A stretch of DNA of 32,500 nucleotides from Chondrilla cf. caribensis (taxonomy: Eukaryota > Porifera > Demospongiae > Chondrillida > Chondrillidae), in assembly GCA_964020155.1 (NCBI GenBank), contig OZ026561.1, positions 4,451,869-4,484,368 of the forward strand. Reading direction: 5' to 3'. Below are positions 11,108-28,839 of the stretch, piece after piece. The translations under genes and the position numbers were made by a program. How positions within the stretch are numbered: the first letter of the stretch is position 1; every line of letters starts with the position of its first letter. The notes beneath the pieces were generated by a model. It was given only the letters and a program-made list of their open reading frames with translations. It had not been told where the DNA came from and ran no database searches.

Positions 11108-14036
11108 GTGTGTGTTTGAATAAGTGCATACACAATGTACATCCTTGTAGGTACTCTTGTGTCCAGGTGTTGTATACTGCACTCACCGTCTATTTCCCAT
11201 ACTTATCAGGTACCTCCAATGAAGGCAGGAAAGAAGTTTACAAGAAAGGAGAGGCCTATGGGAGGAAGGAAGGACAAAGTGGCAAGGGAAATTGCTCTTA
11301 AAGACACCAGAGAAGTGAGCACAGCATTAAGCTTGCTTATGTGGTAGTTGTACGTATATACAGTGTACTTACGTACTATGTACTATGTATACGTATGACA
11401 TTGTATGTATCAATTGAATTTAATTTCAAACCCGATAAGCTTCAATAGTGCAAGCAAATCCATTGATCTCAGGAAGTAATTAAGGGAGTATAAAAGGTAA
11501 CCAATCTCACCTTATTACCCACAACCTTCACTCAGTGGGTCCAAAGACTTCACATCAAGGTTATTGGGTGAATGTTCAACCTAACAAAGTGGGAGTGGTT
11601 CCTGGTTACTGATTAATCGGCTAATCAATCGGTTACTATGCACTGATAATCTATTTGAAAACTACAGCCGATTCCCTGCATTAATAAGTACGACATAATT
11701 GTATACTATATATAAGATCTTATCACCACCTGTCACCACACGCATAAAAGACGCACTCACACCCTGTATTCCATACCACTGAAGAAGACAGCAGTCAGCT
11801 GTCGAAACGTTTGGTGTAAAAATTATTTGGCTAGTGAATTACGTACATTGAATTTGCGATATATGACTACACCTAGCCGTTCAACCATTTTCACATAATT
11901 GTATACTAGTGGTCTCACACTGTATTTACAAAGAAGTACATACGTATGTATGTTTCTCACTCTTCAGGACTCTGTCTTTGGAGGAAGTCCAGTACTGAGC
12001 CAGTCAACCCATCACATGCCATCACCACCGGATTCTGCTCTACAGCAACCTTCTCCAGTGATCAGTGATGCTGGACACCCTCAACAACAACAACAACAAC
12101 AACAACAACAAGGTATGAAAGAAAGACTGTATAGATCTATTTCTTCCTATTGGGAGATATTTCCACTTCAGTGTTGTCTTTTATGCGTACAGAGCATGTA
12201 CACAAAACTTGCGTACATGCATACAAACTATGTACGTATATGTACTAGTATGGGTATACCAATAATAAGTACATACATACGTACATATATATGGCACAAG
12301 GTATTCCCCAGTGTGTCAGTTTTTCCTCTGAAGTACATGTACCTACGTGCATCTGTATGCCCACTGTAACCCAATGTAATACGTAGGTTCACCTTCTATA
12401 CATACATATGTACATACGTATGTACATACATAGGTAGGTACATATTAGAGTACTGTATGTAGAACTACATACATATACATAAGTACATATACATATGTTA
12501 ATATAACATATTGTATCTTATTTGCAGTAGAAAGTGATGTGGAGCCTCACATCCATGAGGAAGATACACAGGGAGAAGAACTGGAAGTAGCAGAAGAGTG
12601 TTTGAAGGACCCATTAGAGCCACCACGGGAATATCCCTTAAGTGGTAATGTTCCAGGGGACGTCCCTTCAAGTGACACAATTCCTGAAGATGCCATTGAA
12701 GAAGACATTGAACCTCAGCCAACGCAGCCTCCCGAGTTGGTGGAATTTCAATCCACAGCTGTGAAACACTCTGTTGACCTGTCAGTTCCCAGGCAGGACG
12801 TAGTTGATGACCAAGCAGAAGACAAGGATCTAGTTTCCAACAGTCACAGCCGGGAAGGTCCCCTTTCCCAGGTTTCAAAGACATCCATTAGATCTAAAAG
12901 TGAAGGTAATTTGGAGGACACCTCTCGAGTATCAGTAAAGAGCAACATTTCTGCTCATAGCTCTAATTCGAAGAAGTCTGATAAACTCTCAAATTCTTCA
13001 AAAACCTCACTGAAATCTAACAGCCTCAAACAACAGGAATCAGGTACAAACAGTACACATTCTGTTCCAGAAGCAACCGCAGAGGTTGATTCTGAAGGAC
13101 AAACAACCCTTGATGAGGATCCTGTTGAGTCTGAAGGAAAAGATGTTGGGGGTGGTGAAGAAGTGGCATCAGAAGAAAAGAAAGAGGCAAATGACACCAA
13201 TTTGGTCAATGAAGCTGGCATGCATATTCAGGTAAGAATGATGAAAGTGCACACATGTACACATACACACGTGTGCGCATACACACATACCACATGCAAT
13301 GACACCTACAATTCTTGTGCAGAATGATTCTCTTGTTGAAGATGAGACTGATGATTCACAACCCCAAGAGGTGGGTCTGTGGCCTTTCTACTGTGATGTA
13401 CAGTACACAAGATGCTGTACACAAGCAATACATTGAATTCTCGTTCACCTGCCACCACTTGTCCGTGACAACTTCTCTGCAATGTACAATTGCTAACGAG
13501 TATCCAGTTGATCTGCCAACTCATTAATTCACCGTATTTTTTTTGAAACAAATTGTGCCGAGTCAGCGAGAATTCACTGTAATGTATGCATATGTACGTA
13601 CGTATATGTAATATTATGTGAATACAGTAGAACTTGTTCACATACATACGTACACATGTGTGTCTGTATGAAGACCACCTGGGTGGCCAAGAGAGGTTTG
13701 TCTCTGTAGATAAAAAGGTCTTTGTATAGAGGTGCTTTAATGTACAGTGGTGTTCTTTTAGGACAGAGATGGTCCTCAATGCGTGTTCATCTGTATGTAC
13801 ATACGTATATATGTACGTAAGTGTATGTGCAACATGAGTAATGCTTGGTGAGCCTTGAGGGAATGTGATCAAAAATGATATCATTTTGATATCTTCTCTC
13901 TTAGAACAGGTTTGATCCAGATGAGCTGAAGACACAGAAAATGAATGACGCCACATCATGCAAACAGACTAAATTAAAACGCAGAACATTCATAGATAAC
14001 TCCTCCCCACTACATTTTGCACAAGACAGAGCATAA
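8222..14036 (+). CDS. DCDC2: Doublecortin-domain protein, DCDC2-like (654 aa, 12 exons)
   Basis: Exons: 8222-8496, 8711-8759, 9567-9649, 9852-9930, 10179-10312, 10761-10826, 10911-11055, 11210-11314, 11968-12112, 12528-13231, 13323-13370, 13905-14036; all joins in frame, stop TAA. The first doublecortin domain spans about residues 13-95 (VFLHKNGQPKYPSK, AIRNIYTPINGTKVSNLDQL, HYVAGGSERFRK). The second spans about 131-217 (ITIHVYRNGEERYHGARIL, VLELVTEKTELF, RMYTLDGQLV, YVAVEGTK). The IRNIYTP and YVAGG blocks and LELVTEK match DCDC2 rather than DCX/DCLK. The tail from about residue 218 is disordered: basic stretches, a 10-Gln run (351-360), then acidic Glu/Asp and Ser-rich sequence, as in vertebrate DCDC2. 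DCDC2 proteins bind microtubules and act at the ciliary axoneme. A second in-frame ATG lies directly after the first. The role here is inferred from the family. Confidence 0.9.
8568..8660. repeat. (GT)n microsatellite
   Basis: Intronic GT run with a few CG interruptions, between exons 1 and 2 of the DCDC2-like gene. A shorter one lies at 11060-11115, directly after the donor of exon 10911-11055. Confidence 0.9.
11693..11908 (+). mobile_element. 184-bp insertion with 16-bp target duplication
   Basis: The 16-bp sequence ACATAATTGTATACTA occurs at 11693-11708 and again at 11893-11908 and brackets 184 bp. A long exact flank of this kind is typical of retrotransposed sequence. The insert has no ORF but carries a hammerhead-like core (11773-11817). 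It lies in the DCDC2-like intron between exons 11210-11314 and 11968-12112. Penelope-like elements and retrozymes are known to carry hammerhead motifs; assignment to either is inference. Confidence 0.65.
11773..11817 (+). ncRNA. Hammerhead-ribozyme-like core
   Basis: In order: stem I strand ATACCA (11773-11778); CTGAAGA (11779-11785), fitting CUGANGA; one extra A; stem II GACAGC (11787-11792), loop AGTCA, GCTGTC (11798-11803); GAA (11804-11806); a minimal stem III ACGT (11807-11810); U at the cleavage position (11811); then TGGTGT (11812-11817), which pairs with ATACCA over six positions including one G-U. The extra A before stem II and the loopless stem III depart from the canonical form, so activity would be weak or need dimer formation. 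Confidence 0.45.
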
Positions 14037-14761
14037 AATTAATGTCAATCATCACTTCACCATAATTGTTTTGTACTCATCCACATTGTGCATGCCAAAT
14101 AGTTGTATTCCGGAATTATTATTATAAGTTTGTAAATAATAAATTCACATACATTTACTATAATATGTGAAAATTACACTGTAAATGGAGGAGCAAACTG
14201 AATTGCTCCAATTCCTCCTATTAAAGAAGAGTTATGCATGACATCGGCATTGTGTATTTGCAATAATATTATAATATTCTCAGTAACAAAACTCATCAAT
14301 CGACACAAGGATCGTCTGTAGCACCTCATGCAAGAGGGGTGTATGTGCATCATTATTTATTTTGTTTGCTCATGTTTCATAAGTACCCTTGGCAGGCTGT
14401 ACATGTGGTGAACGTGCAGTGGTGTCAATTGCTGAGTGTAAACGTGGCTATCTAATCCAGTCGTTAGTGGGTTCTGATTGAGTATTTGTTATGTATTAAC
14501 ATGTGCATGTGAACACAGCACATTTTTTACCAACTACTGTACGTATATAGCTGTCAGCATGTTGATTCTGTTGTGCATTTTGCTGGTCAGGTAAGCAAAT
14601 AGACAGACTGCCCTAATGCTCAGATGTAAGGATATTTCCATCTATACATACGTATATACATACATATGTATGTACAAGCATACATACGTACATACATTAA
14701 TGATAATGAGATTACAAGGATAATATAGTGTACAGGAACAGTTAAGAAGGTTAGTTGTATA
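14037..14761. other. Intergenic region between convergent DCDC2-like and THEG-like genes
   Basis: AT-rich 3' flanks. AATAAA at 14138-14143 is a good polyadenylation signal for the DCDC2-like gene, about 100 bp past its stop. Alternating TACATACGTATGTA-type sequence lies near 14645-14695. I see no gene. Confidence 0.6.
14138..14143 (+). terminator. Polyadenylation signal of the DCDC2-like gene
   Basis: AATAAA about 100 bp downstream of the TAA stop at 14036. Confidence 0.6.
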
Positions 14762-15939
14762 TCATTGCACTTTTTTGGTTCTACACTTTCTTGGTATTGG
14801 GGTGGAGAGCTCTTCAAGCCTCTGAGATGCCTGAGCGTGGAGAGCCGCTGGGGAGACCTTCCAAGCCTTTGGGTCGTAGTCCTCGTACTGCTCATTCTTG
14901 CTCTTGGCTTGGGACAACTTCTTCACTCGATCGGTGGCTACAGCTGAAAGAGTTGACTGCTTTATAGGCCATTGTACGCTCTTAGGGGGATTATAATCCT
15001 GGCTACACTTCTTAGCACCAGCGAGGTGCTCAACACGAGATGACACAGTAGCACTGAGGGTAGCTGGAGGGATCTGAGACTGCCACTCCCCCCAGTCCCA
15101 CTCACTGTCATCCATGATCAACAGCGGTGGATAGGTTTTGTGTTTGGATAGTTCCGTTACTCTCTTAGTAGCAGATGCCCTCAGCGCAGCAGGAGGAATG
15201 ATAGTTTTGACCTGTTTCGGTGGTTCATAGTGAGGATGAGCTGTCTTTGGTCGCGACAGACTGAGAGTACGGGGAGTTGTCTTCGACTTTAACACTGCAG
15301 AACTGATGGGCCAGATTGGTGTGGGGCGGTCTCCAACATAGTCCCTGTGGATCTTCTTGGACGCTGTCAGTTCTTCTAGTCTTTTCGTCAGGACTGTAGA
15401 ATTGTAACATCGCAGTATGGTTACAACTGATATGGAGTGGCAAGATACATATGTTTAATGATAATATTAGGCACGGAGCAGCATTTATTCAAGCATCAAA
15501 CAGAGTAGAAGTTCATTGATGCTTTGATACTCAGGTGGAGGCTTCTGTGGCATGGTGTGGTTGTGTGGTGTGATGTAGGGTGGTGGTGTGGTGTGGTGTA
15601 GGGTGGTGGTGTGGGGGTGGGGGGTGGTAAGGTGTGGTGGTGAGGTGTAGTGTGATGTTCTGTCAGGTAACATACACATTTCATCACAAGGCACCCACCT
15701 ACGTACTTACCAGGAGCAGTTGTCTTGGAGAAATCCTTCTTGGCTAGATTATTGTCCCAGTAAACAGATCTCCTGTAAAGTTAGAGAAACCGTAGTAATC
15801 AGACCAAAGCCTAACTTATCCACTAGTCTCAATAGCCCATAATATCCAGGGAACTTCACCTGTCATCTAAAAATCCATCTGGCAGACCTTTTGCCTTTGA
15901 AAGGAGCTCGTGTCTCGGTTGTTTAGTGGTTATCATCAT
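14762..15939 (-). CDS. THEG/SPMAP2-like sperm microtubule-associated protein (257 aa)
   Basis: Minus-strand exons: 15939-15860, 15772-15711, 15393-14762. The N-terminus ends in a DDRRSVYWDN motif, followed by at least five THEG-type repeats with the core R-[VL]-x-x-L: KRLEELTASK, KRVTELSKHK, SRVEHLAGAK, DRVKKLSQAK and QRLEELSTPI. Each is spaced about 35-45 residues apart and preceded by a (V/I)xPAAL-like segment. In mammals THEG family proteins are testis-expressed and associate with the sperm flagellum or chaperonin; here the role is inferred. Two ATGs stand in tandem at the start (15939, 15936). It is divergent from HCCS with only 97 bp between start codons, and an X-box-like site lies between. 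Mammalian THEG proteins are longer, mainly in the N-terminus. Confidence 0.85.
15545..15660. repeat. GTGGTGTGGT-rich low-complexity tract
   Basis: Purine/T-rich tract of TGGTGTGG units (CCACACCA on the minus strand) in the second intron of the THEG-like gene. The His/Pro-rich reading frames across it are not genes. Confidence 0.7.
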
Positions 15940-16011
15940 TGGATCTCTGATAGGGTCTGTGAACTATGTACATGTACGAATCAGCTTTCAAACGCCATGT
16001 TGTTTCCATGG

Positions 16012-16026
16012 GTTGTCAAGAGCAAC
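16012..16026 (+). promoter_or_regulatory. RFX X-box-like site between THEG-like gene and HCCS
   Basis: GTTGTC-AAG-AGCAAC fits RYYNYY-N(1-3)-RRNRAC exactly. It is 73 bp before the THEG-like ATG and 11 bp before the HCCS ATG. RFX control makes sense for the flagellar gene. Confidence 0.5.
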
Positions 16027-16036
16027 TGGAAATAAA

Positions 16037-16782
16037 ATGGCGTCCGGGTGCCCAGTCAAACACGATTCAAATTCTTTACCTGATGAGGTCAGCTATTGGA
16101 TAATGTGAAGATATACGCATCAAATTATCACTTATACATTACTCCTCCCTTAACAGACAAATAAGACATCGGAAAAGAGTGGTTGTCCAGTTGGAGATTC
16201 ATTAGATCCCAGAAATATGGTAAGTGTCCCACACTGGAAGTAAACAATAGTTATGTTTTAGAGAATTATATAATGGATTTATAACATGAAAAGAAAACAT
16301 CAAATGTAGTGTACTTAATCTATCGGCATAGTGTATGCACTGTGGCTGTAGTTGTGGAATTGTCCTATTCTCATCATCTCATGACCCATGGTTACATTCA
16401 GTGTAGATTCATGTTTGAATGTGTTTTTGTAGATGCCCAACAGTCCAAACGAGCCTCTTCCAGGACAAGACTTCCCCCTTTCAAGAGATCGCCAAGCCTC
16501 CACCATCCCAAAGTCCAGTGGCAAGGAAGGAGAAACTTGGGTTTATCCTTCGGAGCAAATGTTCTTCAATGCAATGCTGAAGAAGGGCTGGAAGTACTCT
16601 CAGGAGGAATTGAAACCAGAAGACCTGAAGCACATCATATCCATCCACAACAGGAACAATGAGGATGCCTGGCAGGAGATTCTGAAGTGGGAGGCCTTAC
16701 ACGCCCAGTGCGTTAGCATCTCAGCACTAGTCTACACACTCAGGGTGTTAGCATCTTATGCACTCTTTATACATTCACTCTT

Positions 16783-16828
<46 letters not shown>

Positions 16829-17788
16829 CGTGCATTCGTGGGTGTGCATGTGCACATTGTAGATATTGTACTAATACTAATGTACGTATTTACAAGGTGA
16901 ATTGATCTTCATCGCGTTCCTCGCACTGCAGCGAGTGTCCACAACCAAAACTGGTCAGTTTCAAGGGACGGGCAAAAGACTTCACTCCCAGGGCTAGAAT
17001 AAGAGGGTTACTCGGGTATGTACGTACATGCATGTGTGTATTGTGGTGGTGTTTACATGCATGTGTGTATTGTGGTGGTGTTTACATGCATGTGTGTATT
17101 GTGGCGGTGTTTACATGCATGTGTGTATCGTGGTGGTGTTTACATGCATGTACATCATGTACACGTACATATATGGTTAAAGTATGTGTGTATATCATTT
17201 TGGGAGCATGCCACATCACTGGAATGTTCCTAGGGGTTACCCAAATGTATACATGTTAGCTGTCATTTTCTTCGCCACCTTTGAACCTTTATCCATTTTA
17301 TTTAATGTTCGTATGTTATATTCTTGTCATATAGTCATACTGCGTATGCATACATACAACCTTGATCCAAGACAGCAATGTACCATATAGTGGAAAATTT
17401 TCACACAAGAAAATTTCATGATTGTCATCAAAAACAACCATTTAGAGGTTATAATTTTGCAGATTGAACCAAAAATGCCAAAAAAACATGAAAATAAATC
17501 CAAAAACTCCCCATTATACCGTACTGTACATACTTCAGCTTGTGTACAGTTGTGTGTATCATATGTCACTATTGCTGTTGTCCTCACAGCTACGAGATGC
17601 CCTTCGACCGTCATGACTGGGTGGTGGACCGGTGCGGTAGGCAGGTCCGCTACGTCATCGACTACTATGGCTGCAACCCCACCCCCGACAATCAAGTACC
17701 AATCTTCCTCGACGTCCGCCCCGCCCTTGACTCCTTCTCGGCCGTGTGGGACAGAATGAGAGTGGCTTGGAGAAGATGGACGTCGTGA
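16037..17788 (+). CDS. HCCS: Holocytochrome c-type synthase (HCCS, 223 aa)
   Basis: Exons: 16037-16087, 16157-16219, 16433-16707, 16932-17015, 17590-17788. The enzyme attaches heme covalently to the CXXCH cysteines of apocytochrome c in the mitochondrial intermembrane space. Two GCPV heme-regulatory (Cys-Pro) motifs lie at residues 4-7 and 26-29. The catalytic block reads [18 protein letters not shown], then [11 protein letters not shown], where His110 aligns with human His154, the heme ligand. The block WEALHAHECP and a C-terminus ending [14 protein letters not shown]... RWTS follow. At 223 aa it is shorter than human HCCS (268), and the difference lies in the variable N-terminal region. The first donor, GTCAGC, is weak but the frame requires it. 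Confidence 0.96.
16784..16827. repeat. (GT)n microsatellite in HCCS intron 3
   Basis: Run of about 22 GT units between HCCS exons 3 and 4. Confidence 0.9.
17026..17155. repeat. 29-bp tandem repeat in HCCS intron 4
   Basis: Four and a half copies of a unit starting ACATGCATGTGTGTATTGTG at 29-bp spacing, with single-base differences (GTGGCGG, TATCGTG). It starts about 10 bp after the donor of exon 4. Confidence 0.9.
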
Positions 17789-18641
17789 TCAACGTGCGCA
17801 AAATGAATACAAGAAATTTACAAATTGAATTTGTATGTACTTCAAGTTGGCATATTCAACAACTCAAGTAGTTCTGTGATGTCACTGTCCTCATTCCTCA
17901 TCTCCTGGTAGCCTGGTGTACTCCCCACTGCTGTGTTGTCTCTACTTACTGTGTTCATTGCTAAACTGTCATTGCTTTGTTTTGGGATGCTGTTATCGCC
18001 TTGTGGCTGATGTGTTGAGTGGTGTTGTGAGTGCGAATAGCTTGTGGGGATTGGGAGATCTTGGGGGAAGGTTGGTGAAGGACACTGGAGGTAACAAGGA
18101 GGTACAATGAATGCAGGTTGGGAAATACAAGTGTGAATGTAGCGTTGGGTTTGGGCTTACAGGAGTGTACTACATTGTGTGGGACAGGGCTATGAAAACA
18201 ATAATGTGATATTGTGCAACACCCTGTGTTAAAAAGTAACCAATTCCAGACTGGAATTTGTGTTCCCAGCACCAATGGTATACAATGGAACCTGTCTATT
18301 AAGGACATTTTGGGACGATTTTAGTCCTTATTACAGAGGTGTCCTCAATTCAGAGGTCACTTAATACACTACAATACTACACTGGGACACAGAAAGGCGT
18401 CCTTCTTACAGAGGTTTCTACATTTCAGAGGGTTGTAATAGAGAGGTTCCACTGTATTATGAACTAGATTCATGTGTCCACCGGGGACTGGAATCCCCAG
18501 GGACATTATGATGACATTTCATGGAAAATCCAGGCCCAGTAGCAGCGGTAAGCACACAGTTGATGGGAAGTGTCATCCTTGCCACAGTCCTGCCCAGGAA
18601 TGATGAATTGCATAAACTTGGGATCAAAATTGCCTAACAGA
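17789..18641. other. Intergenic region between HCCS and the zinc-finger gene
   Basis: Convergent 3' flanks. Apart from the TIR element at 18281-18456, I see no gene. An open frame at 18506-18694 on the minus strand overlaps the end of the zinc-finger gene in a different frame and could be an alternative 3' exon. Confidence 0.5.
18281..18456. mobile_element. TIR element, family copy 3
   Basis: Bounded by TA, with ends CAATGGAACCTGTCTATTAA and the inverted TAATAGAGAGGTTCCACTG. The interior aligns along its length with 3-180, including CTCAATTCAGAGGTCA and CACTGGGACACAGAA. Same orientation as copy 1. Confidence 0.7.
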
Positions 18642-19021
18642 TTAGTTAAATTTGTACAAATATGGCTGGTCAGTAGACAATACAACCAAGACACTCTGAA
18701 AAAAAGTTAGTTTAGAGTGTCTCACTAGCATGATGGAACCTACATAACCTGCAGCTTTGGTCCACTGAGCAGATAAGTAGACACGTACGTCAAATGTATA
18801 CATGCATTTACTTTGTCCTCTCCGTCCAGCTTCGGGTCGTATTTCAACTCTCCGATGTCCTTCGCGTAGGTAACCAAGAACTGGTCCAATTCTTTGTAAC
18901 CCAAGGGAAACGTACACTTGTCGTTGGTGCACATCCAGATGGCCTGATTGAAGCTGTACTGTCTGATTTTCATCGCAGATTCTACTCCATTTTGCTCACA
19001 AACGGGACACGTTTTGGGCAT
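18642..19021 (-). CDS. Small zinc-finger protein, USPL1-type N-terminal finger (about 87 aa)
   Basis: Minus-strand exons: 19021-18812 and, less surely, 18695-18642. The first ATG in frame is at 19021; the frame is also open upstream to about 19054 but without another ATG. Cysteines at 5, 8, 31 and 36 form C-x2-C-x22-C-x4-C, followed by PLGYKELDQF. The layout CPVC, aromatic or helical spacer, WMCxxxxC, then PLG resembles the short zinc finger at the N-terminus of the SUMO isopeptidase USPL1. No protease domain follows, so this is at most a stand-alone finger. The C-terminal exon could differ, since two other frames are open across 18510-18700. The gene is head-to-head with NUP88. Function unknown. 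Confidence 0.6.
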
Positions 19022-19053
19022 CCTTTCCTCTGTCCTGTCATCCACACAACACA

Positions 19054-19086
19054 CTAGTCTGGCGTAGCCGACCCTTGATCCGCCAT
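19054..19086 (-). CDS. Upstream ORF, left palindrome arm (MADQGSATPD)
   Basis: Ten codons from an ATG in good context (AAAATGGCGG) to TAG, inside the left arm of the palindrome, upstream of and out of frame with the zinc-finger gene. Translation is untested. It encodes the same peptide as the ORF in the right arm. Confidence 0.35.
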   Translation of the reverse strand: MADQGSATPD

Positions 19087-19148
19087 TTTATTTTGTTCGG
19101 GCCCCAACAAAATAAAATGGCGGATCAAGGGTCGGCTACGCCAGACTA
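19055..19148. repeat. Perfect inverted repeat: 43-bp arms, 8-bp spacer
   Basis: Arms 19055-19097 and 19106-19148 are exact reverse complements; the spacer is CGGGCCCC. Each arm contains AAAATGGCGGATCAAGGG read outward. It lies exactly between the divergent zinc-finger and NUP88 genes, 51 bp before the NUP88 ATG. Confidence 0.97.
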
Positions 19149-19149
19149 A
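19117..19149 (+). CDS. Upstream ORF, right palindrome arm (MADQGSATPD)
   Basis: Ten codons ATG to TAA in the right arm, ending 50 bp before the NUP88 start codon. Same peptide as the minus-strand copy. The context AAAATGGCG is similar to that of the NUP88 start (AAAATGGCGAC). Confidence 0.35.
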   Translation: MADQGSATPD

Positions 19150-19199
19150 ACACACACACGACAACTGGGCTTGTCTGTGGGGAAGTCCCAATTAACAAA

Positions 19200-24904
<5,705 letters not shown>

Positions 24905-25672
24905 TTCAAACAGCGCTACGTATGTGTAATGTCTGTTCTCTCCGACTAGACCCATATGTGGTCTATGTAATGTTGTGTATTTTGTTTTATTAAGGACTGA
25001 TTTTAGAAATATTATGGTGCTCCGTTTCAACATATCAATAGCAACGACATGATATCAATTGTACCACAACCGAGGAGGAGGTACCACAGACTTTGCATCT
25101 AGTGATATGCATATGTTTGTCTAATCTGTACCTACGGACGGCTTTTTCCATGAAAAAAAGAGCTCACTTCCTGGTGGTCAGTTGCTGAACTCTCTACGAA
25201 GAACAGTAGGGGGGAGCTTTGGGACTCGCGACTGGTGTCCCAGCTAGAATAGTGTCTTTAGTGTCTTCTGCATTCGCAGAATGACCAAGTACACAGTCTC
25301 TGTGGAAAGTACCTGTATAGCCGTCCATATAATACGTGTCTTTGACCCTGAGTACACATGGGTGACCTTTTTATTAATTTTTAGGGGCTATATAGAATTC
25401 AATGAACATAACAACTTTAGCGAATGTTCTTATAAGCCTAAAATCGATGCCCAAGTTATTCCAGTGTGGGGAAGGTGGCAGCCCTACGATTTTTTAAGTC
25501 GAATTACTTGTTTCAATCCATGTTTGGGAGAGAATAGTAATATATCAACAATGTTCAACGTTATGATCGGATTTATACAATAAAAGATAATTGTGAACAC
25601 TGAATAGTAAAAATACATGTTTAACCATGTATAAATAATGATATAAAACTTGATACATATTATGAACAACAT
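24905..25672. other. Intergenic region between convergent NUP88 and AASDHPPT
   Basis: 3' flanks of both genes. The only notable content is an open frame at 25281-25583 (+) whose stop codon lies within an AATAAA. No other gene seen. Confidence 0.55.
25281..25583 (+). CDS. Doubtful 100-aa ORF
   Basis: ATG-started frame without low-complexity sequence; a hydrophobic stretch (VTFLLIF) at about residues 28-34 and five Cys. Its TAA overlaps AATAAA (25579-25584), and TTTATACAATAAAAG is a plausible polyadenylation site. I recognise no homologue. ORFs of this length also arise by chance here, and the AATAAA may instead end the NUP88 3' UTR. Confidence 0.2.
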   Translation: MTKYTVSVESTCIAVHIIRVFDPEYTWVTFLLIFRGYIEFNEHNNFSECSYKPKIDAQVIPVWGRWQPYDFLSRITCFNPCLGENSNISTMFNVMIGFIQ

Positions 25673-28452
<2,780 letters not shown>

Positions 28453-28839
28453 TTAATATGAAGCAATGTGAGTCACGTGATCTGCCGCAGCTGACGTTGG
28501 CATTTTGTATAGAGAACGAGCAATCATTCCAGCTGAAGTGCGGCTCCAGTACAATGAACAGGAAATATCACTTTCAGTGAGGACGAAAATGTTCTTCAAA
28601 CATAAACAACATCACATCCATCACTATATTGCATGCATACATAACACACACTACATAATAAAACATATTATACCTGTTGACAATAGTACAATTAATACAA
28701 CACATCACACCAACAAACACAGGCACAAAGTAAAAAAAAAACAAAGAAACAAACAAAAGATTAACCAATTTCTTGGTATAATTTAAGTTAGTATGTTGGA
28801 GTTAGTATATTAAAGTTTCCACTTTCGCAAAGTGCTTCA
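28453..28839. other. Spacer: AASDHPPT promoter and SH3BP5 3' flank
   Basis: 387 bp between two tandem minus-strand genes. TCACGTGA at 28473-28480 is an E-box 22 bp before the AASDHPPT ATG. The rest is A-rich with no gene; a short frame on the plus strand from 28505 has no support. Confidence 0.55.
28473..28480. promoter_or_regulatory. E-box (TCACGTGA)
   Basis: A palindromic CACGTG E-box with T/A flanks, the form bound by USF/MiT-type bHLH-zip factors, just upstream of the AASDHPPT start codon. Motif match only. Confidence 0.35.

Noticed and set aside
18506..18694. 62-codon minus-strand frame as a separate gene
   Set aside because: It overlaps the proposed last exon of the zinc-finger gene in another frame. 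It has no start context or homology, and is kept only as a possible alternative 3' exon.
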